Below the pieces are notes generated by a model. The model was not told the origin of the DNA. It made no database searches and was given only the letters and a program-made list of their open reading frames with translations. Of a stretch of DNA of 64,000 nucleotides, positions 35,101-43,398 are shown piece by piece; position 1 is the first letter of the stretch; each line of letters starts with the position of its first letter. The stretch comes from Labrys sp. KNU-23 (lineage in GTDB: Bacteria; Pseudomonadota; Alphaproteobacteria; Rhizobiales; Labraceae), in assembly GCF_008330945.1 (NCBI RefSeq), contig NZ_CP043489.1, forward strand, positions 1,550,001-1,614,000, in the 5' to 3' direction. Position numbers and translations under genes: made by a program.

Positions 35101-35170
35101 GCCCGCCTCCGTCAGCCGAGCCCGTGAGAGCGTCCAGAACCACCCCTTCCAACGCCTTCCACTCCCCCAA
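32168..35170 (-). CDS. GT2-GT4 fusion glycosyltransferase with N-terminal repeat array
   Basis: About 1000 residues. Residues 28-300 contain six or seven copies of a Phe-Asp/aromatic-rich module (FDPDWYRRTYP, FDEAFYVSEHEQ, FEPGFYRQLHADL, FDAAWYYLHYPEVE, FRERFYVERYGDIE with intervening HY...GxxE/R segments). A GT2 domain follows at about 366-600 (CAIVVVHNHLAMTLMTLASL, LILVDSGSTDEV, LFLNNDVRLS, YYEDADLCLQVWKEGYRVVY), then a GT4 domain at about 628-1000 (DFPDNVEIVHDLN, LVFVGSLYAENTPNYDSLNW, AGTPYKVYEAASFGVPTVVT). The start is uncertain: TTG at 35170 or TTG at 35152 after GGGGAG; no ATG is available. Bases around 32990-33130 are unusually A+T-rich. Confidence 0.87.
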   Translation of the reverse strand: MGEWKALEGVVLDALTGSADGGGPLWGRFDPDWYRRTYPIAADQADPLEFYLTQGMKLGHSPNRYFDEAFYVSEHEQVAQEIAEGRITCGFEHYCRSGRNERSAHWLFEPGFYRQLHADLTDAALIKGGFTNLYDHYLKRGAQEGRQAHLLFSPQIYRQHMADTIGHPVPNGVAAFQHYLGWIDEGGGDVTTSPYFDAAWYYLHYPEVEQAVADQQFKCALHHYLSNPDPSAFDPLEHFRERFYVERYGDIEKVIGKGKWFRNAYLHFLRYGQHELRNPTNYINLQYYWARRSSVVVNAELAKVVDPFAHLLTVGLLKGLPFAPTGAPIDVPEKQARALFLSHAENMVPQHARRPIDFTVKGRADVCAIVVVHNHLAMTLMTLASLRDNYAGALQLILVDSGSTDEVKQIQRYVTGVVHLRFETNIGFIHGCNSALLHANAPFILFLNNDVRLSTGAIAAAMARLEADPQIGVVGAKVIRTNEKLQEAGCIIWRDGKTNGYMRDWAPLSPEANFVRDVDFVSGVFLMTRADLIAQIGGFDPQFAPAYYEDADLCLQVWKEGYRVVYDPNVVVYHYEYGSSRDSGAAFGLMHKNQKAFHAKHFQALKHRFPNTPEALLEARFAGRTQPKILYIEDYIPLRSLGAGAVRSNDLIRVMAEAGYQVTVFPVHGTAAPIAEIYADFPDNVEIVHDLNHHDFNKFINDRKNYFDCIWICRAHNLNFLYGYLEDLNLNPNKTSVILDTEAIFSLREELQAKRENKPFDLGEAMAREFQHGHFCQEIVTVSPSEAEVLHKFGFPHARVVGTYRPVIPTPRSFEDRAGLVFVGSLYAENTPNYDSLNWFIEEILPRVEAELGWETRLNLVGHVAPGLALDRFRAHSRVTWHGPVADLTPIYDACRIAIAPTRFAAGTPYKVYEAASFGVPTVVTDLLARQLGWKHEQEVLAVPVDDAEGFAAAIVRLYRSEELWLRLRQGCRDRLESEHSKDRYREALSHVLPALDRSR

Positions 35171-35281
35171 TGCCCGAATGCGCTAGAGCAAAGCACATCT
35201 CGGGAAAATGCTATTGTTATATAACTCTTTGTTCCTGCGTATCTTTGCAGCTTCTGGCGACGTCATCGTAAAGATCGAGGT

Positions 35282-38200
35282 TCATCTGGTGCTACCTCCC
35301 TTGGAGTTGCCAAAGTCGGCAAAGAAGGTCTTGCGCTTGCCCTTCAGCCAGTCCCGATCCTCCGGGCTTGCATCCTCGTCTTCCACGAAGTCGCCGGTCA
35401 TGAAATAGGGCCAGGGCTGCTGTTCGGGCGGGTGTTTGAGAATGTCGCGATAGATCGCGATCAGGTCGCGAGCCTGGTCCGCGGCGCTGCGAGGCTTGGC
35501 GGCCAGGGCCGGCGGCGAATCCAGATAGCGCTCGGGGGCAGCGTTGATCTCCTCGAGCGTGCCCAACAGCGGTTCGATCGTGGCGACGTCGAGCACCCAG
35601 CCATTGACGCCATGCTCGATGCCTTCTCCGATCGCCCCGCGATCGGAGGCGATCACCCACAGGCCGGCGGCCGTGGCCTCGCGCGAGACCAGGCCGAAGC
35701 TCTCTGGCCAGACCGAGGGCACGAGCAGGACATCCTGCTGGGCGTAAAGCGTATGCATCTCTTCCTGCTTGGTCTTGCCGACGAAGCGGACCAACGTCTC
35801 GCCCCAGCGCGTTTCCAGCGCCGGCCCTCCGAAGCGCTGATGATCGATGATCGTCAGTTCCAGATTGGCAAGGCGCCCCTGCTTGAAAGCGGCCTGCACG
35901 AGATGGAACCCCTTGTGATGGGTTTCGCCGCTGACCTGGACCAGACGCACCTTGCCATTGGCGGAGCGGGTCTTCCTGACGCGCTCCATCGCCGGCACGC
36001 CATTGGGCACCGAGCGTGTCGCCGGATAACCCGAGCGATGCATGATCTCGGTGAACGCGTCCGAAACACCCAGGATGGCGGCGGAGCGTTCGAGCAGGAT
36101 GCGCAGGCGGCGGCGGCGCTCGAGCGAGCGCCCGATCGACTTGCCGAAGGGGGGCCTGGCGGGCAGCGCCTCTTCCGGCTCGACCGGCGCCCCGGTGACA
36201 TCGGTCAGGAAATTGTAGTCCGACACCCACCAGCCATCATGGATGGTATTGATATAGGGCACTCCCGCCCGGATGCAGGCCGTCATCAGGGAGGCGCTCC
36301 CCCGCTGCGGGGAATGGATATGCACCAGATCGGGCCGCCAGAACGCCAGCACGCGGGCAAAAAGCTCGCCATAGCGCTCGTTGAAGGGGCGCCATTCCTG
36401 AATGTCCTCGATCGGGGAATTGGCCCTGAAGACCGGGATCCCCTTATAGTTCTCGACGCGGAGCTGATAGGGCTTGCGGTTGTCATTGTCCGACGTCATC
36501 ACCGCAAAATCGCATTCAGTCGCGAAGTTCGAGCCGATGAAACTGTCGATATTGTCTCTGATAACGCGGGTCGAGCCGCCGATGGTCTGCGGCGGGAAGA
36601 AGATGTTGAAGAACAGGATGCGCTTCTTGCGCCGGGAGACCTGAAGCCTGGTATCGCTGCGCGTGAAGGCCGGCGCCAGCAGTTCCTTGAAGCGCTCGGC
36701 ATTGCGTTCGAGGCTGTGGAAATTCACGGCCTTGGCCCGCGCCGCCTCGGCCATGGCCTGGCGGCGTTCGGGCGAGCGGATCAAGGTCTCGAGTGCCGTC
36801 TCCCAATCCTCCGATGTATGGGCGAGAAAGGCGTCAACACCGTCTTCGAGCACTTCCTCGTAGCGATGGGTGGCGCTGACCACCGAAGGCACGTTGAAGG
36901 CAGCGGCCTCCAGCCATTTGATTTCGCTCTTGCCGTTCGTGGTCGGCGCGGGAACGAGCACGGCCATGTTGATATCGGCCTCGGCCAGCAGCGACCAATA
37001 GGACTGCACATCCCTGGTCCATTCGAGCTGGGTGATGCGGTCTCGCACCGCATCGAAACGCTCATCGAGCGAAAGATAGCCCACCACCATCAGGCGCACA
37101 TTGGCATGGCGCTCCATGAGGTGCAGCAAAGGCTCCCCGACGAGATCGAGGAAGTCGCTGTTGTGGGCCTTGGTGCCCGAGCCGTAGAACAGCACGACAT
37201 CGTCATTGCGGCGCACGCGTGGAATGCGTTGCTGGAAATGGTCGGCGTCATGGCTGTCGATGCCGTTGGGCAGGACGAAGCAGCGGCCGGTGCGCACCAG
37301 TTTTTCCATGTAGCCGGCGAGCAGGGTCGTGGAGGCGATGCCGTAGTCGCACATCGCAAGCGCCGCCCGGAACAGGGGCACGCCCATCTGCAGCGAATGA
37401 TAGAAATTCTTGCTGACCGAGGCGCCATAGGTCTCGATCGGCTCGGGATAATGGGTACCGTCGAAAATCAGATCATCGATGTCGTAATAGCTGGGAATGC
37501 CGAGCGCCCGGCAGATCGAGATGGCGCGGATGTTCGACGGCAGGGCGGGCAGGCGATAGAAGATGGCGGCACTGGCACCCGGCATGGCCGTGATGAAATC
37601 GTCCACCTCCGCCTGGGTGTAGACCTCCAGCTTGAGCCCGGCCACCTTGGCGATCTCGATCTTCTGGGTCACGCGATATTGCGTGCATTGCCTGAGGTCG
37701 ACATTGGCCAGCATGACGACACGCTGGTCGGGCGTCGCCGGCAGCGGCGGGCCGGGCGGATCGAAGGTGTTCCACCAGCTTGCGATATCGGCGACCACCT
37801 TGGCCATGACATCGTCAGCCTCCTGGCGGCGCTCCTTGGCATAGAGCTCCTCGGCCGCCATCCAGGCTTCCCGGAACGCGGCATCGATGGTCTGGCGCAA
37901 CGCCTCGCGCCAGCGGATGTCGCCGCCGGAGGCCGTCCTGGTCTGGAGAAGCACCTCCACCGCCTGCTCCGGCTCGCGCAGCTTCAGGGCGACATCGATG
38001 GCCTTGACGGCGGTCTGGACCTGGATCGAGCCGGCGTCGATGGCCTGGCGATACAGGGGCAGTGCTTCCTGCCAATTCTCCCGCGCGGCCAGGCAATCGG
38101 CCCAGCGCTCCCGGTCGGCCGGGCCGAGTGGGGTCTTGCGGTCGATGAAGGCATAAAGGCTGGCCGCACGGTCGGGATTGCGCGCTTTCAAGGCGCCCGC

Positions 38201-39205
38201 CAGCGCCAGCAGGAAGTCCGGCCCGCCGCTCGGCCCGAGCGGAATTTCATGGGCCGGGATCGCGTCGTTGACAGTGAGATGATAGAGCAGATCCCAGCGA
38301 TGCCTGGGCGTCACGCCGGGCCGGTTGCCGTAGGCCCGCCAGTCGAATCCTGCAGGATATTCGAGCAGGGCCAGGCCATGCAGCTTGAGATGCTCGGCGG
38401 CATTGCCAGGCACCTTGGCTTTCAGGCCGGTAAACAGCCAATGTTGATAGAGCTCGGCCGGCGTCTTGCCGGTCTGCGCCGGATTGGCATCGGCAAAATA
38501 GACCGGATCGAAGGCATGCGCGAAGGAGATCGGCGCCAGCCGCTCGAAGCCCTCGCGGATCATCGCCTGCAGGGCCTCCTGCTTGTTGGCGACCTCACCG
38601 ACCCAGCGCGAATTCAGGAGGTTGAACTCCTCCAGATTGAGGAAACGCAGCCAATATCCGTCCTGCAGCCCCTCGCGTTGCGCAAGCTGATCCAGGGTCG
38701 CGACCGCCCCTGCCGGCTTGCCGATGGACTGGTAATGCTCCAGCAGGGCATCGTTGGGTATCTGAATGCCCTTGAAATAGAGGGCGCGGTAGAGATCGGC
38801 ATCGAAGTGGTAGGGAACGCGCCCCTCCTTGCGGCCATGCAGCAGAAAATGCTTGGCGGCGGCATAGGACGAGCCGAGGGAAGCAAGATCGGGATAACGG
38901 TCGAGATACTCCTTCCAATCGAACAGTTCCGGCAGCTTGCCATGCTCGACTTCGAGCTCGGCAATGAACAGGCCGATGCCCTCCTCGCTATAGAGACGGC
39001 CTTCCGCCGCCCCATGACTGGCAAAATGTTTTTCGGCCCTGGCCTGCGAGAAGGATTGCAGATCGGTATGGGCGCCGACATAGACCTGCCAGTCGAAATC
39101 GCTGGGTAGATTGAGGTCGGGATTGGCCTGCTGCCCTGACGGCACGAAATGGGGCGCCTTCATGATCGGCGCCAATTTTGTCCAGAAACGAGAGCTCTTG
39201 CCCAT
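35282..39205 (-). CDS. Giant paralogous protein: N-terminal repeats, TPR-like region and two GT4 domains
   Basis: 1307 residues from ATG 39205 (MGKSSRFWTK). It matches the architecture of the gene at 26511: N-terminal modules (FDWQVYVGAHTDLQ...FASHGAAEGR; FDWKEYLDRYPDLA...FLLHGRKEGR; FDPVYFADANPAQ), a shared ERLAPISFAHAFDP block (ERLAPISFKHGFDP in the paralog), a helical TPR-like region at about 320-480, and two GT-B domains at about 495-900 (YDIDDLIFDGTHYPEP, SEIKWLEAAAFNVPSVVSAT) and 925-1265 (FPPQTIGGSTRVIRDNIDSF, LVPSVWPESFGLVSREATAA). It leads a leftward unit with the GT2-GT4 fusion and the KpsT/KpsE genes. Upstream in-frame extension to 39334 is not convincing. Confidence 0.88.
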   Translation of the reverse strand: MGKSSRFWTKLAPIMKAPHFVPSGQQANPDLNLPSDFDWQVYVGAHTDLQSFSQARAEKHFASHGAAEGRLYSEEGIGLFIAELEVEHGKLPELFDWKEYLDRYPDLASLGSSYAAAKHFLLHGRKEGRVPYHFDADLYRALYFKGIQIPNDALLEHYQSIGKPAGAVATLDQLAQREGLQDGYWLRFLNLEEFNLLNSRWVGEVANKQEALQAMIREGFERLAPISFAHAFDPVYFADANPAQTGKTPAELYQHWLFTGLKAKVPGNAAEHLKLHGLALLEYPAGFDWRAYGNRPGVTPRHRWDLLYHLTVNDAIPAHEIPLGPSGGPDFLLALAGALKARNPDRAASLYAFIDRKTPLGPADRERWADCLAARENWQEALPLYRQAIDAGSIQVQTAVKAIDVALKLREPEQAVEVLLQTRTASGGDIRWREALRQTIDAAFREAWMAAEELYAKERRQEADDVMAKVVADIASWWNTFDPPGPPLPATPDQRVVMLANVDLRQCTQYRVTQKIEIAKVAGLKLEVYTQAEVDDFITAMPGASAAIFYRLPALPSNIRAISICRALGIPSYYDIDDLIFDGTHYPEPIETYGASVSKNFYHSLQMGVPLFRAALAMCDYGIASTTLLAGYMEKLVRTGRCFVLPNGIDSHDADHFQQRIPRVRRNDDVVLFYGSGTKAHNSDFLDLVGEPLLHLMERHANVRLMVVGYLSLDERFDAVRDRITQLEWTRDVQSYWSLLAEADINMAVLVPAPTTNGKSEIKWLEAAAFNVPSVVSATHRYEEVLEDGVDAFLAHTSEDWETALETLIRSPERRQAMAEAARAKAVNFHSLERNAERFKELLAPAFTRSDTRLQVSRRKKRILFFNIFFPPQTIGGSTRVIRDNIDSFIGSNFATECDFAVMTSDNDNRKPYQLRVENYKGIPVFRANSPIEDIQEWRPFNERYGELFARVLAFWRPDLVHIHSPQRGSASLMTACIRAGVPYINTIHDGWWVSDYNFLTDVTGAPVEPEEALPARPPFGKSIGRSLERRRRLRILLERSAAILGVSDAFTEIMHRSGYPATRSVPNGVPAMERVRKTRSANGKVRLVQVSGETHHKGFHLVQAAFKQGRLANLELTIIDHQRFGGPALETRWGETLVRFVGKTKQEEMHTLYAQQDVLLVPSVWPESFGLVSREATAAGLWVIASDRGAIGEGIEHGVNGWVLDVATIEPLLGTLEEINAAPERYLDSPPALAAKPRSAADQARDLIAIYRDILKHPPEQQPWPYFMTGDFVEDEDASPEDRDWLKGKRKTFFADFGNSKGGSTR

Positions 39206-39706
39206 ACTACACCGGTATTCGTAACACGCTTTCAGTTCCGATCGCGGAAGCAGGTCAGTTCTCGTCCTGCAACCAGGTCTCGGGCGGTAGAGACGTCCCG
39301 CCAAACGACGGAACTTGGCCAAACGGCAAAACAATCATCCCTGGGCTGCTGACTCCTGATCGGCACCTTCGTCGATACGTCGAACACATTACTATCTGTT
39401 GACGATCGGCGCCGCCATGACAATGATATTTCGATCCAGCACGACATGTGGTTTGTGGATATAGTTTCACCGGAAATCATCAGCGTGAAAAAAGACTGTA
39501 GGAGATATGAATCCTGCCTGTTTTCCGCGTCCGGTTGCTGATCTTCACCGGATCGAAAACAAACATTGAGCGGTCTCAGGGATTGGATCGCGAGGTAAAA
39601 AACTGCTGAGGCAAAACGCCGTCTATCGCCAATACAGGAATGAATGCGTCATTCCGGCGTTTCCATCTCATTCCCGCAAAGCCTGTTCCAACCAAGAACG
39701 GTCCCG
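39206..39706. other. Intergenic region, no gene recognised
   Basis: 500 bp upstream of the giant glycosyltransferase gene and downstream of the orphan domain gene. Moderately A+T-rich in 39400-39640. Short open frames on both strands have no recognisable content or good ribosome-binding site. It should carry the promoter for the leftward glycosyltransferase genes. Confidence 0.5.
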
Positions 39707-40207
39707 CTACGCCGCCGTGCTCTTGCGGGCCGATCCGTTGGCGACGCGGTCGCCTTCGCTCGATTCGACCCGATAGGCTGCCAATTTGGCGTGAAGGTGA
39801 ACCTCGAGCAGGATCGGGGGAGAGCCGTCATAGTCCAGCAGGCCGGCGGGCAGCAGGGCGTCCCCGTCCGACCAGCGCCACATGACCTCGCCTTGACGCT
39901 CGCAGGCATAGAACCCCTGCTCCAGCCTGGGATGATCGAGCGCGATCTCGCGGAGGCCATGTGCCCCACGCAGGCATAGACGTCCTATGGCCACGCCGAG
40001 CACGCGCTCGTCGTCTCCCGGGAGTTCGGCACAGCCGGACCGCGAGACGAGCCGGGCCCGTTTGAAGCCCGGCGGCACGACGAAGGTGTGGATGGCGCCC
40101 TCGATCGATACGGGCCTGTATTCCCGCTCGTCGAACCGCAGGCGTAGAGCCGGATCGCCGACCATCCTATGATCCGCCGTATCGGCTTGCGGCAGGGAGT
40201 CCAGCAT
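39707..40207 (-). CDS. Stand-alone domain related to the C-terminus of the Hint-domain protein
   Basis: 166 residues. The core aligns by eye with the C-terminal 150 residues of the Hint-domain protein at 41399: FVVPPGFKRARLVSRSGCAE here against FMIPSNVRSVRIVSRASRPA there; DDERVLGVAIGRL against DDRRFLGVLVGAV; and MWRWSDGDALLPAG against SRRWTDGNAVLPLG. No Hint domain or secretion signal is present, and the frame upstream of ATG 40207 does not read into a Hint sequence. It is either a trimmed paralog or a genuine single-domain partner of the Hint protein. Function unknown; location in the polysaccharide region suggests a surface or processing role (inference). Confidence 0.7.
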   Translation of the reverse strand: MLDSLPQADTADHRMVGDPALRLRFDEREYRPVSIEGAIHTFVVPPGFKRARLVSRSGCAELPGDDERVLGVAIGRLCLRGAHGLREIALDHPRLEQGFYACERQGEVMWRWSDGDALLPAGLLDYDGSPPILLEVHLHAKLAAYRVESSEGDRVANGSARKSTAA

Positions 40208-40760
40208 GCGCTTACTTTCTATGGCCGGGACGCAACAGGCAAGCTGCAGTGGGTGGCGGCGGCGATATCGACGCTTCCGGGCCTGACTCAGGCCAAATTT
40301 CGAATGTCGCCTTCATCTTCGGCCCAATCTGCGCAACAAGAGGACAGCCGGCAGGCGGCGCTCTTCGCGACAGGCGGTGAAAAGGCCCGGTAGCCGATGA
40401 GAAAGCGCTGCTTCTTGCGTCGAGCATTTGGACAAACCGGCACGAGACAGGCGAGAAGACCGGAGCGAATGCAACAGCTTCGCAAGACTGACCGACACCA
40501 AGCGATCCCTTCCGATGACAACTGCCATTCCGTCCCCGGCGAGGCGCCGTCGACGCCGTGGCGCGAATACCTCTTTAGACTATATAATCGTACTTTTGGC
40601 TAATCCAGCCCGTTTCCTGAATGGCAACGGACAATGCCGGCCCTGAAGCCAAGGCATTCTCCAGAACGGCCGGCAGGTGCTTTCAGCCAAGAAAGAATTT
40701 GAAAAACCAAGATCTAGGGAAGACGTACGATGCAGGCAGATGCCTCCTGGCGTGGACGTC
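40208..40760. other. Intergenic region, no gene recognised
   Basis: About 550 bp between the orphan domain gene and the XRE regulator. Open frames of 68-78 codons occur on both strands but overlap each other and show no family features. Sequence around 40560-40740 is less G+C-rich than the flanking genes. Confidence 0.45.
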
Positions 40761-41351
40761 TCATCCGTCGTCAGGTTCATGCTGGTTCGTCTGGCGCTCC
40801 AGCCATTTTTGCGCACTCAGCTTCCGGCTCGGGCTGAGCATGCGGTAGAGCGCAATGAGGTCGGCCTCGTCGGGCGACAGGGTGGTCTCGATGCGCTCCT
40901 CGGCGAGCCCGTTCAACAAGGTGTCCTCTCCGACACCCAAGGCCCGGCACAGGCCAGCCAGATGCTTGTTGACGCTGCCTTCTCGCCCGGTTTCCCAGAA
41001 GGCGACCGCCGCGCGCGAAACCTCGACGGCGTCGGCGAGTTGCTGCTGGGTCATGCCGGCGGCCTGCCGCAATGCCCGGATTCGCTTCCCGAGCTCGGCG
41101 CTTGGCGAAACCTTCTGCCCGGCCTCGGCATCCTGATCGGCCAGCTCGGCCTGATTCTCGGCGATCCAGCGCCGGAATTCACTGCGGGAATGCGCATGCG
41201 GGGGGGCATCGGCCGGCTCGGAACCCATGCGGTAGAGCACCTTGCCCTTGAAGACGTCGACGATCACCCGCCGAGGGAGACGGCGATTGGGAGACATCCA
41301 AACCTGGCCAGGTTGCAGGATCGTGGCATAGCGCATGCCCCTGAAAAGCAT
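40761..41351 (-). CDS. XRE-family transcriptional regulator with an N-terminal accessory region
   Basis: 196 residues. Residues about 86-145 are a Cro/CI-type helix-turn-helix (ELGKRIRALRQAAGMTQQQL, then ADAVEVSRAAVAFWETGREG). The first 80 residues contain ATILQPGQVWMSPNRRLPRR and KGKVLYRMGSEP followed by SEFRRWIAENQAEL, a small beta-rich region that I do not recognise and that may sense a signal. It starts 47 bp after the Hint-domain gene's end region begins on the other side (Hint gene stop lies at 41399 upstream in transcription) and could be cotranscribed with that gene; regulation of the polysaccharide or Hint genes is a reasonable guess (inference). Confidence 0.85.
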   Translation of the reverse strand: MLFRGMRYATILQPGQVWMSPNRRLPRRVIVDVFKGKVLYRMGSEPADAPPHAHSRSEFRRWIAENQAELADQDAEAGQKVSPSAELGKRIRALRQAAGMTQQQLADAVEVSRAAVAFWETGREGSVNKHLAGLCRALGVGEDTLLNGLAEERIETTLSPDEADLIALYRMLSPSRKLSAQKWLERQTNQHEPDDG

Positions 41352-41398
41352 GCCAGCCAGCCCTGTTCAAGGGCTGGCTGTTCTTGTCGTCGATATTG

Positions 41399-43222
41399 TC
41401 AGCCGTTCAGCGCAGCATCCGCGGCAGCGTCAGCGTCGACCACATAGGGCCCCGCGGCCAGGACCTGCAGGCCCAGCATGGCGATCGCATTGGGCGCGCG
41501 CTCGCCGAGCGGCAGCACGGCATTGCCATCCGTCCAGCGGCGAGACCCTTCCGGCACCGACCAGCCGCGCAGAGTGCGGGTGGTCAGATGGGTGTCGATC
41601 TCGCGGCGGACATTGCCGTCCTGCAGCGTGACGGCACCGACGAGCACGCCGAGGAAACGGCGGTCATCGACATAGGGCCCGATCGTGTCGGCCGGACGGC
41701 TGGCGCGCGAGACGATGCGCACCGACCGCACATTCGAGGGGATCATGAACAGGGCCATGCCATCGGCTTCGCGGGCCTGGCGGATGACCCGGCCGCTCTC
41801 GGTGACCAAATGCAGGTCGGCTTCGCGGGTCAGTTCGACCGACTGCGACTGCACCGGATCGTTGCGCAGGGCCGCCCGGGCCTCGATGGCGCGGAAGATC
41901 GGCTCGACGAAGGCGCGCTCGACGCAGAGCGGCGCCGCGGCATCGACTGACCAGTCCTTGGCCTTGCCGGGGAACGGCACCACGCCGTGCTGGGCAACGA
42001 AGTTCTTGCGGTTGCCCGTGTCGAGATAGCTCTCGGAGAGCATGCCGTTGGCATGGATGATGCCATGCTGGGCCAGCTCGACATGGTAATAGGTGTAGGT
42101 CTGGAAGGAGCGGTCATAGAAGATGCTCCGGCCATTGACCAGCATGCGGATCGGCACCAGCTTGCCCTCAAAGAAGAAGCTGTGTTCCGAGGTGACCAGC
42201 AGATCCTGATAGGGCACGCCTTCTGCGATAGCATCCTTGAGAATACGAACGGGATAGCCGCCCATATCCAAAGGACGCGAAGGATTACTCAAGACGTGGG
42301 CCGAGCCGACCCAGGTCACCGGACGCAGTTCATCCTTGCCGTTGATCGAGACGACGATCTCATAACCGACCTGGATCTTCTCGACCGCGATTTCGCCATC
42401 AGCCGTACGGATGAGCGAGCCGGCCAGGAAGCAGGCAACAGCCAAGTCAGTGACAGTGAGCGTCGTGCCATTGTTCGAGATCGTCAGCGGGCCGGGGTCG
42501 CCGGGGGTGTAGGTGCCCGTCTGCAGCGCAGTTCCGGAAACATTGGCCTGAGCGATGACGTTGCCATTGGCGTCCAAGACCCGAATGGTCTGGCTGCCGC
42601 CATTCGTCGTGATGTCGTATTTCGCCGCCGCGGCAGAGGTATTGATGAAATCGAGATGGTTATTGCCCTGACCCTGGGCAAAGCCGTTGATCGTGGTGTT
42701 GGAAAGGTTGATCAGCGTTCCACCACCATTGACGGTGAAGGTGCCGCCGCCCACACCATAGTTGATGGTCGTGCCATCCAGGATGCTGCTGAGATTGTTG
42801 CCGTTGGTGAAGGAACCGCCGTCGGTCAGATTGACGTTCGTTCCGTTGAGCGCACTCACATTCAGATTGTTGGCCAGCGTCGCACTGCCGCCGGTAACAT
42901 TGATGTTGGTGTTGCTCAGGAGGCTGACAGCGGTGGAGACCGTAGCCGTCCCGCCGATATAGACATTGCTGGTTCCCAGCGCATTCGCAACGAGAACGAC
43001 ATTCGCATTGATTGTCGGCGGCACAACAAAGTTGGACGTGCCGACAAGATTAACAAGGTTAAGTGTCGTGCCGTTGGTCTGCGCAATATTCCCGCTAGGA
43101 ATACCGGTCAAGTGCGTGCCGTTGAGAGCACCGCCAGAAATGTCAAGGGTCCTAAATCCTAGAACCGGATCGCCGACGGTATAGGTTACGCCACCTGTAT
43201 TTGGACCGTAATTTGTAGGCAT
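41399..43222 (-). CDS. Hint (Hedgehog/intein) domain protein with Asn/Gly-rich repeat N-terminus
   Basis: 607 residues. Residues 1-255 are Asn/Gly/Thr/Ser-rich with irregular repeats (LNGTHLTGIPSGN, LNGTNVNLTDGGSFTNGNNL), as in beta-helical surface proteins. A Hint domain follows: nucleophile Cys264 in VACFLAGSLIRTADGEIAVE, block-B motif TSEH (344-347) in LLVTSEHSFFFEGK, and HANG at 390-393 before ESYLDTGNR. Residues about 410-607 form a C-terminal domain shared with the gene at 39707. The Hint residues needed for an N-S acyl shift are all present, so self-cleavage is plausible. No Sec signal peptide is visible; type I or other export would be needed. AGGAGG precedes ATG 43222 at ideal spacing. 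Confidence 0.87.
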   Translation of the reverse strand: MPTNYGPNTGGVTYTVGDPVLGFRTLDISGGALNGTHLTGIPSGNIAQTNGTTLNLVNLVGTSNFVVPPTINANVVLVANALGTSNVYIGGTATVSTAVSLLSNTNINVTGGSATLANNLNVSALNGTNVNLTDGGSFTNGNNLSSILDGTTINYGVGGGTFTVNGGGTLINLSNTTINGFAQGQGNNHLDFINTSAAAAKYDITTNGGSQTIRVLDANGNVIAQANVSGTALQTGTYTPGDPGPLTISNNGTTLTVTDLAVACFLAGSLIRTADGEIAVEKIQVGYEIVVSINGKDELRPVTWVGSAHVLSNPSRPLDMGGYPVRILKDAIAEGVPYQDLLVTSEHSFFFEGKLVPIRMLVNGRSIFYDRSFQTYTYYHVELAQHGIIHANGMLSESYLDTGNRKNFVAQHGVVPFPGKAKDWSVDAAAPLCVERAFVEPIFRAIEARAALRNDPVQSQSVELTREADLHLVTESGRVIRQAREADGMALFMIPSNVRSVRIVSRASRPADTIGPYVDDRRFLGVLVGAVTLQDGNVRREIDTHLTTRTLRGWSVPEGSRRWTDGNAVLPLGERAPNAIAMLGLQVLAAGPYVVDADAAADAALNG

Positions 43223-43398
43223 TCATTCCTCCTGCATCCGTCGGAATTCCGGCCCGTCCCCCACGGCCACCCGTACTTCCGATTAGGTATCGTGTACGCC
43301 TTTTGAAATAGCACAGAAAGTTTGTTTTCTGCAAACATAAATTCGCCACTGCCAACATATCGACAGGACGATGCTCAAACCGCGCTTCCTAGGCCTAC

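Noticed and set aside
35432..39109. Open frame of 1225 codons antisense to the giant glycosyltransferase at 35282
   Set aside because: Shadow of a G+C-rich gene; the translation has no domain, while the opposite strand shows glycosyltransferase motifs throughout.
39507..39569. 20-codon open frame after a GGAG sequence upstream of the glycosyltransferase gene
   Set aside because: The ribosome-binding site would be only two bases from the ATG, it points away from the nearby operon, and the peptide has no leader features.
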